This document shows, one piece after another, positions 5,860 to 12,686 of a stretch of DNA of 13,608 nucleotides. Location of the stretch: the NCBI GenBank assembly GCA_964623915.1, contig CAZUVQ010000047.1, positions 1-13,608 of the forward strand, written 5' to 3'. A program made the translations under genes and the position numbers. The stretch is from CAZUVQ01 sp964623915 (GTDB taxonomy: Bacteria; Bacillota; Clostridia; UMGS1883; UMGS1540). Position 1 is the first letter of the stretch. Every line of letters begins with the position of its first letter. The notes under the pieces were generated by a model. It was not told where the DNA came from, ran no database searches, and was given only the letters and a program-made list of their open reading frames with translations.

Positions 5860-6630
5860 TCAAATATACTTTCTCATATGGGCAAGAGCACTTTTTTCAA
5901 GGCGCGAAACCTGTGCCTGTGATATTCCAATTTCTTCGGCGACTTCCATTTGTGTTTTGCCGGAAAAAAACCGTAGATTTAATATATGCTTTTCACGTTC
6001 GCCCAACCGCTTCATGGCTTCCTTTAAAGCTATTTCCTCAATCCAGTTTTCATCGGAGTTTTTATCATCACGAACCTGATCCATGACAAACACTGCATCT
6101 GCGCCGTCATGGTAAACAGGCTCATACAGAGAAATTGGGTCTATTATAGCATCAAGGGCAAAAACAACCTCTTCCTTAGGCAGTTCCAGTATTTTTGCAA
6201 TTTCTTCAACTGTGGGGTCTCTTTGAGTTTCATTAATTAACCTTTCTCTGACTGTTAAAGCTTTGTAAGCAATATCGCGCATTGAGCGGCTGACACGTAT
6301 GGAGTTGTTGTCACGGAGATACCGACGTATCTCACCTATTATCATTGGCACAGCATATGTTGAAAATTTAACACCGTGAGATGTGTCAAAATTATCTATT
6401 GCCTTGATAAGACCCACACAGCCCACCTGGAACAGGTCATCAGCCTGTTCGTTTCTGTTTGAAAAACGTTGAATTACACTTAATACAAGCCTTAAGTTTC
6501 CGTTTATAAAGACATCTCTTGCGGCAGAATCACCGGCCTTAATTTTTTTGATGAGTATATTTTTCTCTTTTTCGGGGAGTACAGGCAGCTTCGAAGTGTT
6601 AACGCCGCATATTTCCACCTTGTTAATCAT
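5860..6630 (-). CDS. sigG: RNA polymerase sporulation sigma factor SigG
   Basis: Late forespore sigma factor directing the sigma-G regulon of spore maturation and germination genes. The 256-residue sequence has the sigma-G hallmark VEICGVNTSKLPVL at residues 5-18. Region 2 follows (NGNLRLVLSVIQRF, DDLFQVGCVGLIKAIDNFD, KFSTYAVPMIIGEIRRYLRD), then region 3, and region 4 with the helix-turn-helix KTQMEVAEEIGISQAQVSRLEKSA. Length and motifs match B. subtilis SigG closely, and the N-terminal motif distinguishes it from SigF. The ATG at 6630 is preceded by GGAGGT. A sigma-F-like promoter lies at 6662-6692 and a strong terminator follows, so the gene is transcribed alone. In Bacillus and many clostridia it sits beside spoIIGA-sigE; those genes are not adjacent here. 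It shows that the organism carries a sporulation programme. Confidence 0.96.
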   Translation of the reverse strand: MINKVEICGVNTSKLPVLPEKEKNILIKKIKAGDSAARDVFINGNLRLVLSVIQRFSNRNEQADDLFQVGCVGLIKAIDNFDTSHGVKFSTYAVPMIIGEIRRYLRDNNSIRVSRSMRDIAYKALTVRERLINETQRDPTVEEIAKILELPKEEVVFALDAIIDPISLYEPVYHDGADAVFVMDQVRDDKNSDENWIEEIALKEAMKRLGEREKHILNLRFFSGKTQMEVAEEIGISQAQVSRLEKSALAHMRKYI

Positions 6631-6661
6631 GAAAAAACCTCCGAAGGAATTTGTTAATTGT

Positions 6662-6692
6662 AATTCTTCCCTATAAGGCTTTCTGTTATACA
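6662..6692 (-). promoter_or_regulatory. sigma-F/sigma-G-type promoter upstream of sigG
   Basis: On the minus strand TGTATA (6687-6692) is followed, after 15 bp, by GGGAAGAATT (6662-6671). This fits the sigma-F pattern as I recall it, roughly GYWTA, N15, then GGNRANANTW. It lies about 32 bases upstream of the sigG start. No sigma-A promoter of comparable quality was seen on this strand. In B. subtilis sigG is transcribed by sigma-F and then by sigma-G, so the match agrees with known biology. Confidence 0.75.
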
Positions 6693-6783
6693 GTTTATAT
6701 TTTTTTATTTGCCGATACCTATGTCAAATACATAAATATGTTATGTTTTGTCGCTATTGCTGTTTTATAAAAACAAAAATAAT

Positions 6784-6812
6784 TTGACAAGTTTGTATTA
6801 ATTTTATATAAT
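6784..6812 (+). promoter_or_regulatory. perfect-consensus sigma-A promoter of the acyl-CoA synthetase gene
   Basis: TTGACA (6784-6789), a 17-bp spacer and TATAAT (6807-6812) match the housekeeping consensus exactly. The start codon is at 6845. High constitutive expression in growing cells is predicted unless a repressor acts; no obvious operator palindrome was found across it. Confidence 0.9.
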
Positions 6813-6844
6813 GAATAATAATGTAAATTGGAGGAGGATGTTCA

Positions 6845-8524
6845 TTGAGTAAAAACTTGTATAAAAAACCTTTATACGAAATTGATAACATAACCGACTT
6901 AAAAGATATGCTTAACTATATAAACGAAAAATACAGTTGGGAAACGGCTTTTCTTGTAAAGGAAAACGGAAAATATTCGCCCGTGTCCTACAGAACGTTT
7001 TGCTCTGACGTAAAGGCCTTCGGCACTGCGTTGTTAGACCTTGGGCTTTTGGGAAAAAGAGTTGCCGTTATAGGCGAAAATCGTTATGAGTGGGCTGTTG
7101 CTTACATGGCTATTGTCTGTGGCGTTGGCGTTGTTGTACCGCTTGACCGTGAGCTGCCAAAAGAAGAGCTTGACCCTTTAATTGAAGTTGCCGGGCTTGA
7201 AGGCATTATATATTCACAAAAGAATTTTGAAACTCTTGAAAACACAAATATCAAACACAAAATATGCATGGACAATATGCCACAGATTATTGAACATGGC
7301 AGAAAACTGCTTTCAGAGGGCGATAAAAGATTTGCGGAATACAAGGTTAATCCCGAAGAATTGAGTATTCTACTTTTTACTTCAGGGACAACTTCTGTAT
7401 CAAAGGCCGTTATGCTTTCGCAAAAAAATATTGTTACAAATATAATGGATGTATGTAAAATGATGTATGTTGACCATAGGGACACATGCCTTTCGATGCT
7501 TCCCTTGCATCACACATATGAATGCACCTGTGGTTTTCTGACTCCTTTATTCAGGGGTTGCACGATTGCGTACTGCGAGGGTCTTCGCCATGTTGCGAAA
7601 AACTTAAGGGAGGCAAAGGCTACATTTATGCTATGTGTGCCTCTGCTTGCTTCAAATATACATAAAAAAATATGGCAACAGGCAGAAAAAAGCGGTAAAG
7701 ACAAAGCTATGAAAAAGATGATAAAAACAGGTAGCGCATTGCTTTCTTTCGGGGTTGACGTTAGAAAAATACTCTTTGCTAAAATAAGGGAAAACTTAGG
7801 GGGCTATTTGCGAATGATTGTCTGCGGTGCAGCAGCGGCAGACCCTGGAGTTGTTCGTGATATGCGTGCTTTTGGGTTTGATTTTATACAAGGATATGGG
7901 CTTACCGAATGTTCCCCAATTTTAACGGTTAACCGCATTATGCATTGTCGCGATGCATCAGCAGGCCTGCCTATGCCAAGCGTGCACATAAAAATATATA
8001 AGCCTGATAAGAACGGAATTGGTGAAATAATTGCAAGGGGTGATAACCTTATGCTCGGTTATTACAAGAATGAGCTTGCAACCGAAGAAGTTATGGATAA
8101 CGGATTTTTTCATACAGGTGACCTTGGATATCTTGATCATGAAGGGTTTCTTTACATTACGGGCAGAAAAAAGAATGTTATTGTAACAAAAAACGGTAAA
8201 AATATTTTTCCTGAAGAACTTGAAACATATTTAAACAGAAGCCGCTATGTTTCTGAATGTTTGGCATACGGAATTGATGATGGCGATGGGGATACGAAAG
8301 TTGCTATGCAGGTTGTTCCGGATATGGTTGAAATTGAAAGCGAATTCGGAAAGGATTACGGCGACGAGAGTATTAAAAAGCTTATTAATGAAGAAGTTCT
8401 GAAGGTTAATCATGTTCTTCAGAATTATAAAAGAATCGGCAGGGTAATAGTCAGGTATGAAGAATTTGAAAAAACTACTACAAGGAAGATTAAACGTCAT
8501 CTTGAAATAAACAAGATGAAATAA
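6845..8524 (+). CDS. AMP-binding acyl-CoA synthetase (long-chain fatty acid-CoA ligase-like)
   Basis: Member of the adenylate-forming superfamily; predicted to activate a carboxylate, probably a fatty acid, through an acyl-AMP. The 559-residue sequence shows the A3 phosphate-binding loop LLFTSGTTSVSKAVM (176-190), A5 GYGLTECSP (350-358), A7 FFHTGDLGYLDHEGFLYITGR (421-441, D426), and GKNIFPEELE (451-460). The C-terminal TTTRKIKR (544-551) holds the probable A10 lysine K548. Loop residues deviate from the usual TSGTTGxPKG and TGKI. It starts at TTG 6845, the only start with correct spacing (7 bases) from GGAGGAGG at 6830-6837. An ATG at 6838 in another frame reads only four codons. The housekeeping promoter lies at 6784. 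A polysaccharide deacetylase follows after 57 bases. The acyl substrate cannot be read from the sequence. Confidence 0.9.
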   Translation: MSKNLYKKPLYEIDNITDLKDMLNYINEKYSWETAFLVKENGKYSPVSYRTFCSDVKAFGTALLDLGLLGKRVAVIGENRYEWAVAYMAIVCGVGVVVPLDRELPKEELDPLIEVAGLEGIIYSQKNFETLENTNIKHKICMDNMPQIIEHGRKLLSEGDKRFAEYKVNPEELSILLFTSGTTSVSKAVMLSQKNIVTNIMDVCKMMYVDHRDTCLSMLPLHHTYECTCGFLTPLFRGCTIAYCEGLRHVAKNLREAKATFMLCVPLLASNIHKKIWQQAEKSGKDKAMKKMIKTGSALLSFGVDVRKILFAKIRENLGGYLRMIVCGAAAADPGVVRDMRAFGFDFIQGYGLTECSPILTVNRIMHCRDASAGLPMPSVHIKIYKPDKNGIGEIIARGDNLMLGYYKNELATEEVMDNGFFHTGDLGYLDHEGFLYITGRKKNVIVTKNGKNIFPEELETYLNRSRYVSECLAYGIDDGDGDTKVAMQVVPDMVEIESEFGKDYGDESIKKLINEEVLKVNHVLQNYKRIGRVIVRYEEFEKTTTRKIKRHLEINKMK

Positions 8525-8581
8525 TACTTTTCTTTGTTTAAAATGCGGACAAACAATTTATTCAACAAAGGAGAATGGCAA

Positions 8582-9940
8582 ATGATAACAAAAAAGCGAC
8601 CCGATCTTTCTAAATTGACACCCGAGCAAAAAAAGGCACGTCGAATAAGAAGAAGAATCAGGCAGTGGATTGTTTTTGTTTCATGTTGCCTTTTGGCTCT
8701 TGCTCTGGTTGTTGGAATAGCGAGCAATTTGGTTTTCTGGTGCCGAGGAATGTTTGGTAAAACCGTTGTAACAGAAGTTGATAAAGGGGCAGTTGCGGAA
8801 GAATTGCTTGTTGCAGCCAATGCCCTTGCTGTGGGATACAACTATGATGAGGCAGTAGAAAAAATTAAAAGCTTCGGAGATGATTATCTCAATAATGAAA
8901 GATTATCCGGTGCGGTTGCTAAGTTTGAAAACGATAAAAATTTACTGGTAAAATGGGAAGATACGACTAAAATACCGCATATTTTCTTTCATACGCTCAT
9001 TAAAGATACCGCAAAGGCTTTTGATGGGGATTATAAGGAGACAGGCTATAATCAGTATATGGCAACTGTGAGTGAGTTTGAAAAAATCCTTGATGAAATG
9101 TATAAAAACAATTTCGTCCTCGTAAGTATATATGATATTGCAAAAGAGGAAAAAGACGAAAACGGCAAAGCAAAGTTTTCACAGGGCGATATTTTTCTAC
9201 CTGCCGGGAAGAAACCTTTTGTACTAAGTGTTGATGATGTGAACTACTATGATTATATGACAGAGGACGGCTTTGCATCAAGGCTTGTAATTGATGACAA
9301 TAAAACCCCTGTTTGTGAATACATAGAAGACGACGGAACAGTTTTAAAAGGTGATTTTGATATTGTTCCTGTTCTTGAAACTTTTATTTCGAATCACCCC
9401 GATTTTTCATACAAGGGCGCAAGGGGAATTTTGGCACTTACAGGCTATGACGGTGTTTTAGGTTATAAAACCAGTCCGTCACAGGAAAACTATAATGAAG
9501 CTGATATAGAAAAGGCAAAAGCTGTGGCAGATGGGCTTAAAGAGCGTGGCTGGATTTTCGCAAGCCATAGCTGGGGGCATAAATCTTACGGTAGCTGCAG
9601 TGATGAAAAGCTATATAGCGATGCTGTGAAATGGGAACAAGAAGTTGAGCCGATTGTCGGAGAAACAGATATTTTGATTTATGCGCATGGTAATGATATA
9701 TCAGATACAAAAGATTATTCCGGATATAAGTTTGAAACATTAAAGGCATGTGGTTTTAAATATTTCTGTAATGTAGATTCTGCTGAATACTGGGTTCAGA
9801 TACGGGATGACTATGTGAGGCAGGGGAGAAGAAACATAGACGGTTACAGGATGTATTATCACCCTCATAAGCTTACGGATTTATTTGAAGTGGAAAAGGT
9901 TTGGGACAGTGCAAGGCCCTCACCCGTACCTGAGATATAA
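8582..9940 (+). CDS. membrane-anchored polysaccharide deacetylase family (NodB-like) protein
   Basis: This 452-residue protein has a basic cytosolic N-terminus (ARRIRRRIRQ), one membrane segment at about 29-52, and a large extracytoplasmic part. Its NodB-type catalytic features are FVLSVDD (213-219, the Asp-Asp motif) and ASHSWGHKSYG (327-337, the HxxxH metal motif), followed by YAHGND (367-372) where the RxPxG motif normally sits. The usual Arg and Pro are not visible, so the catalytic details may differ from classical peptidoglycan or chitin deacetylases. Family members remove N-acetyl groups from cell-wall or exopolysaccharide sugars. The ATG at 8582 is chosen over in-frame TTG 8534 and ATG 8543 because AAAGGAG lies at 8567-8573, 8 bases upstream. 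It lies 57 bases after the acyl-CoA synthetase gene with no visible promoter between them, so co-transcription is likely. It ends 10 bases from the convergent ATPase gene. Confidence 0.87.
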   Translation: MITKKRPDLSKLTPEQKKARRIRRRIRQWIVFVSCCLLALALVVGIASNLVFWCRGMFGKTVVTEVDKGAVAEELLVAANALAVGYNYDEAVEKIKSFGDDYLNNERLSGAVAKFENDKNLLVKWEDTTKIPHIFFHTLIKDTAKAFDGDYKETGYNQYMATVSEFEKILDEMYKNNFVLVSIYDIAKEEKDENGKAKFSQGDIFLPAGKKPFVLSVDDVNYYDYMTEDGFASRLVIDDNKTPVCEYIEDDGTVLKGDFDIVPVLETFISNHPDFSYKGARGILALTGYDGVLGYKTSPSQENYNEADIEKAKAVADGLKERGWIFASHSWGHKSYGSCSDEKLYSDAVKWEQEVEPIVGETDILIYAHGNDISDTKDYSGYKFETLKACGFKYFCNVDSAEYWVQIRDDYVRQGRRNIDGYRMYYHPHKLTDLFEVEKVWDSARPSPVPEI

Positions 9941-9950
9941 AATAAGTGTA

Positions 9951-11762
9951 TCATTTTTTTAATATACGAAGAGAATTCAATACAGCAAGCAGTGATACGC
10001 CCACATCGGCAAAAACTGCTGCCCAAAGGTTTGCTGTTCCAAAGGTGGAAAATAAGACAATCAGTGTTTTAATGAGAATTGACAAAACTATATTTTGTTT
10101 TGCGATTACGGTTGATGTTCTGCCCTTTTTAATTGCCGCTGATACAGAGAGCGGAGAATCACCAATAATTACAGCGTCAGCAGCTTCAATGGCGGCATCG
10201 CTTCCTATTCCACCCATTGCTATACCTAAATCTGCCCTTGTGAGAACAGGAGCATCATTAATTCCGTCACCCACATATATTGTCGGCTTATCAGAAAGCA
10301 TTTTTTCAAGCTTTTGGACTTTTTCAGAGGGCAATAAATCACTGTAGTATTCATCTATTCCCGTTTCATCAGCAACCTTTTTTGTGTTAATTTCCGTGTC
10401 GCCTGACATAATTGCAATTCTGCCAATACCCAGTTTTTTTAAATCTGACACAAGTGCTTTTGATTCAGCTCTTGTTTTATCAGAAATTACAAGGTAACCG
10501 GCATATCGACCGTCCCATGCAACATGGAGCTTTCTGCCGCTTTCGTTTTTTGTATCATATTCAAATTTTTCTTGCTCCATAAGCTTTTCGTTTCCCACAA
10601 ATACAGGCTTTGTGTCAACCTCGGCATAAACACCGAGACCGGCAAATTCTTTTTGATTATGAACTCTATCGTGATTTATTTCTTTTCCGTATGCATCACG
10701 CAGAAAAACTGCTATCGGGTGTGTGGAGTGACCTTCAGCGCAAACAACAATGTCAAGCAGTGGTTTCGGATTGATTAAATCAGAATGAATTTTAGTCAGC
10801 TCAAAGCTATTGTCTGTGAGTGTTCCGGTTTTATCAAATACAACTTTATCTGCTTTTGCAAGTGTTTCAAGTACATTGCTGCCTTTTATTATTATTCCGT
10901 TTTTCGCACATGCACCAATACCACAGTAAAATGCCATAGGAACAGATATAACAAGCGCACATGGGCATGAAATTACAAGAAATGCCAATGCCCTGTAAAT
11001 ACTTTCATTCCATGAAATGTGAAAAAGCAGAGGAGGAATTATTGCCGTTAATAATGCCAGTGCTATAACAACAGGCGTATAAACCTTTGCAAACCTGTCA
11101 ATAAACTTTTCCTGATGAGACTTTTTTTCTGCGGCATTTTCAATAAGGTCAAGAATCCTTGCAATGGCGGAGTTTTCATAAAGTGATGTAACTTTAATAT
11201 AAACAGTATCAGATAAATTCAGATAACCTGCCAAAACTTCATCGCCGCAAGATAAATCCTTTGGCAAGGATTCACCCGTCAGTGCTGAAGTATCAAAGGA
11301 AGCCGACCTGTCAGAAAGCTTTCCGTCAACCGGAACACGCATGCCTTTGGAAATTGCAATTATTTCATCTATTTTAAGCTCAGAGGGATGCACTGTTTTC
11401 ATTTTATTGTCACGAAGAACCGTTGCTTCTTCTACTTTAAGCTCCATCATTGCCTCAATTGTTTTATTTGACCTTCCCGTTGCATGGGTGTAAAATAATT
11501 CACCAACATTATAAAAAAGCATAATGCCTATGCCTTCTGCGTACTCACCGAGAATTATGGCACATATTGAAGCTGTTGACATTAAAAAGCATTCTCCGAA
11601 AACCCTGCCCTTTAATATGTCTAAAGCGGCTCCAACCATAACCTCTAAACCGGTAAAAAGAAAAGATGATATGAAAAATATTAGTGATATTGTACCTGTA
11701 GTAAGTAAACCGCCGATTAGTAATACAGCGGAAATTGTTAATTTAATTATCGTTTTTCTCAT
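9951..11762 (-). CDS. cadA: P1B-type heavy-metal-exporting ATPase (Zn/Cd/Pb class)
   Basis: Membrane pump using ATP to export divalent soft metals. From the preferred start the protein has 603 residues, with TGES in the actuator domain (162-165), the transmembrane metal motif CPC (266-268), phosphorylation site DKTGT (D310), the HP dipeptide STHPIA (348-349), and GDGINDAP (498-505). The last helices carry QNIVLSILIK (K565) and LWAAVFADVG (D586). These are placed like the lysine and aspartate that mark the Zn/Cd/Pb subgroup (ZntA, CadA) rather than copper pumps. No N-terminal CxxC metal-binding domain is present. The ATG at 11762 is chosen because GGGAGGA lies 6 bases upstream; the frame is open to 11867, inside the repressor gene. 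It overlaps the repressor gene by 20 bases, indicating translational coupling. Gene symbol by class, not by tested substrate. Confidence 0.93.
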   Translation of the reverse strand: MRKTIIKLTISAVLLIGGLLTTGTISLIFFISSFLFTGLEVMVGAALDILKGRVFGECFLMSTASICAIILGEYAEGIGIMLFYNVGELFYTHATGRSNKTIEAMMELKVEEATVLRDNKMKTVHPSELKIDEIIAISKGMRVPVDGKLSDRSASFDTSALTGESLPKDLSCGDEVLAGYLNLSDTVYIKVTSLYENSAIARILDLIENAAEKKSHQEKFIDRFAKVYTPVVIALALLTAIIPPLLFHISWNESIYRALAFLVISCPCALVISVPMAFYCGIGACAKNGIIIKGSNVLETLAKADKVVFDKTGTLTDNSFELTKIHSDLINPKPLLDIVVCAEGHSTHPIAVFLRDAYGKEINHDRVHNQKEFAGLGVYAEVDTKPVFVGNEKLMEQEKFEYDTKNESGRKLHVAWDGRYAGYLVISDKTRAESKALVSDLKKLGIGRIAIMSGDTEINTKKVADETGIDEYYSDLLPSEKVQKLEKMLSDKPTIYVGDGINDAPVLTRADLGIAMGGIGSDAAIEAADAVIIGDSPLSVSAAIKKGRTSTVIAKQNIVLSILIKTLIVLFSTFGTANLWAAVFADVGVSLLAVLNSLRILKK

Positions 11763-12117
11763 TTTTATCCTCCCGTATATGCTCAAGACCCATTTCAATG
11801 ATGATTTTAATATGTGAATCGGAAAGTGTGTAAAAAACATTTTTGCCCTCTTTTCGGGACATGACAAGATTATACTTTTTTAGGATGGCAAGCTGATGAG
11901 ATATAGCCGATTTTGTCATTCCCAAAAGATAAGCAAGGTCACAAACGCACATTTCCCCGCTGTCTAAGGCGGATAAAATTTTTGTTCTTGTGAAATCACC
12001 GAAAATTTTATATAAATCAGAAACTGCTGATAAATCAGATTTATTTGCCATATTTTTTTTTGCATTAATAATTTTATCGGGATGTATTGCATTGACATCA
12101 CAAAGTTCACGGCTCAC
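11743..12117 (-). CDS. cadC: CadC/SmtB-type metal-sensing transcriptional repressor (ArsR family)
   Basis: This 124-residue winged-helix repressor releases its operator on binding metal. It carries CVCDLAYLLGMTKSAISHQL, in which C57/C59 form the CVC metal site in the recognition region. C6 in the N-terminal extension could complete an alpha3N-type Cd/Pb/Zn site, although CadC usually has two cysteines there. The C-terminal helix has D100, H102, H113 and E116, the full DxH(x10)HxxE alpha5 zinc site of SmtB/CzrA. The start is GTG at 12117 with AAGGAGG 7 bases upstream. It is promoter-proximal to and overlaps the ATPase gene. Two palindromes in its promoter are the likely operators. Lead or cadmium versus zinc preference cannot be decided from sequence alone. 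Confidence 0.92.
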   Translation of the reverse strand: MSRELCDVNAIHPDKIINAKKNMANKSDLSAVSDLYKIFGDFTRTKILSALDSGEMCVCDLAYLLGMTKSAISHQLAILKKYNLVMSRKEGKNVFYTLSDSHIKIIIEMGLEHIREDKNEKNDN

Positions 12118-12135
12118 AAGTTTTCCTCCTTACAG

Positions 12136-12151
12136 TTGAATAGTTATTCAA
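12136..12151. promoter_or_regulatory. operator palindrome 1 of the metal-efflux operon
   Basis: TTGAATA-GT-TATTCAA is a perfect 16-bp palindrome just downstream of the -10, over the expected transcription start. With the flanking bases it belongs to a 22-bp unit (12135-12156) repeated at 12166-12187. The half-site TTGAATA is of the kind bound by ArsR/CadC-family repressors. Confidence 0.75.
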
Positions 12152-12159
12152 TTGTTATT

Positions 12160-12189
12160 ATTATAGTTGAATACCAATTCAATTGTCAA
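12160..12189 (-). promoter_or_regulatory. sigma-A promoter of the cadC-cadA operon
   Basis: On the minus strand a perfect TTGACA (12184-12189) and a perfect TATAAT (12160-12165) are separated by 18 bp. The spacer is almost entirely occupied by operator palindrome 2, so repressor binding would block RNA polymerase directly. Confidence 0.88.
12167..12182. promoter_or_regulatory. operator palindrome 2 of the metal-efflux operon
   Basis: TTGAAT-ACCA-ATTCAA is a 6-4-6 palindrome lying within the -35/-10 spacer. Its centre is 31 bp from that of palindrome 1, close to three helical turns, placing both on the same DNA face. Confidence 0.75.
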
Positions 12190-12248
12190 GAGTTTTTTAA
12201 TAAAAATATGAAAAATTTGAATAAAATATATAATATTTTAAGAAAGTA

Positions 12249-12280
12249 TTGACATAAGCGCATTTTTATTGTATTATAAT
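12249..12280 (+). promoter_or_regulatory. promoter of the ylxM-ffh operon
   Basis: A perfect TTGACA at 12249-12254 is followed by TATTAT at 12272-12277 (17-bp spacer), which overlaps TATAAT at 12275-12280 (20-bp spacer). The stretch 12190-12248 upstream is very AT-rich and could act as an UP element. The promoter is divergent from the cadC promoter. Confidence 0.75.
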
Positions 12281-12283
12281 AAG

Positions 12284-12307
12284 GTGTAAAGCAAAAAGGA
12301 TTTACAC
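12284..12307 (+). other. small hairpin in the ylxM leader
   Basis: GTGTAAA (12284-12290) pairs with TTTACAC (12301-12307) around a 10-base loop. It lies between the predicted transcription start and the ylxM ribosome binding site (AGGAG, 12312-12316). It has no T run and is not a terminator. A role in RNA stability or translation control is possible but unproven. Confidence 0.4.
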
Positions 12308-12324
12308 TTATAGGAGAAATTGAA

Positions 12325-12684
12325 ATGAAACAAAATATCAGCCTTTCCATGCTTTTGGAGTGCTACGGCTCTCTGCTTACAAAAAAGCAGAGGGAAGCTC
12401 TTGATATGTATTATAATATGGATTTTTCTCTTTCCGAGATAGCGGAAAACATAGGTGTAACCCGTCAATGTGCAAGGGATTTTATTAAAAAAGGCGAGGC
12501 ACACTTATTGGAGTTTGAGGAAAAAACAGGGCTTTATAAAAGAACGGAGCTCATTTTGAGGGAAGCTGAAAAGATAAATACAGAAATAAAAAGCCTTTCT
12601 TCAAAAAATCGTGACGAGCTATTGAAAATAGAGGAAAGTGTTAAAAAAAGATTATCCGTCATATCAGGCGGTATGGAGTTGTAA
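12325..12684 (+). CDS. ylxM: YlxM family putative helix-turn-helix protein (UPF0122)
   Basis: This 119-residue protein has the family signature LLECYGSLLTKKQREALDMYYNMD near the N-terminus (about 10-33) and then a helix-turn-helix, LSEIAENIGVTRQCARDFIK (36-55). The C-terminal half is charged and helical. YlxM is encoded next to ffh in many Bacillota and is linked to the signal recognition particle pathway, with an exact role that is not well defined; the fold resembles region 4 of sigma factors. The ATG at 12325 has TAGGAGAAA at 12311-12319. The stop at 12682-12684 lies 2 bases before the ffh start, and GGAG for ffh is inside the ylxM end, so the two genes are co-transcribed and probably translationally linked. 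Confidence 0.93.
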   Translation: MKQNISLSMLLECYGSLLTKKQREALDMYYNMDFSLSEIAENIGVTRQCARDFIKKGEAHLLEFEEKTGLYKRTELILREAEKINTEIKSLSSKNRDELLKIEESVKKRLSVISGGMEL

Positions 12685-12686
12685 TA

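Noticed and set aside
5835..6086. Plus-strand open frames opposite the 3' end of sigG
   Set aside because: They overlap the highly conserved region 4 of SigG and lack any supporting features.
7102..7485. Minus-strand open frame of 127 codons inside the acyl-CoA synthetase gene
   Set aside because: The + strand frame carries clear adenylate-forming motifs across this interval; the minus frame matches no family I know and lacks a start context.
8497..8841. Minus-strand open frame of 114 codons at the 5' end of the deacetylase gene
   Set aside because: It is opposite the signal-anchor region of a recognised gene and has no promoter or ribosome binding site of its own.
9946..10347. Plus-strand open frame of 133 codons in the 3' part of the ATPase gene
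   Set aside because: It is antisense to the conserved GDGIND and last-helix region of the ATPase; its Ala/Ser-rich translation is typical of a shadow frame.
12222..12240. AT-only near-palindrome upstream of the ylxM promoter
   Set aside because: It is imperfect and composed only of A and T, so it is expected by chance in such DNA; better read as a possible UP element than as an operator.
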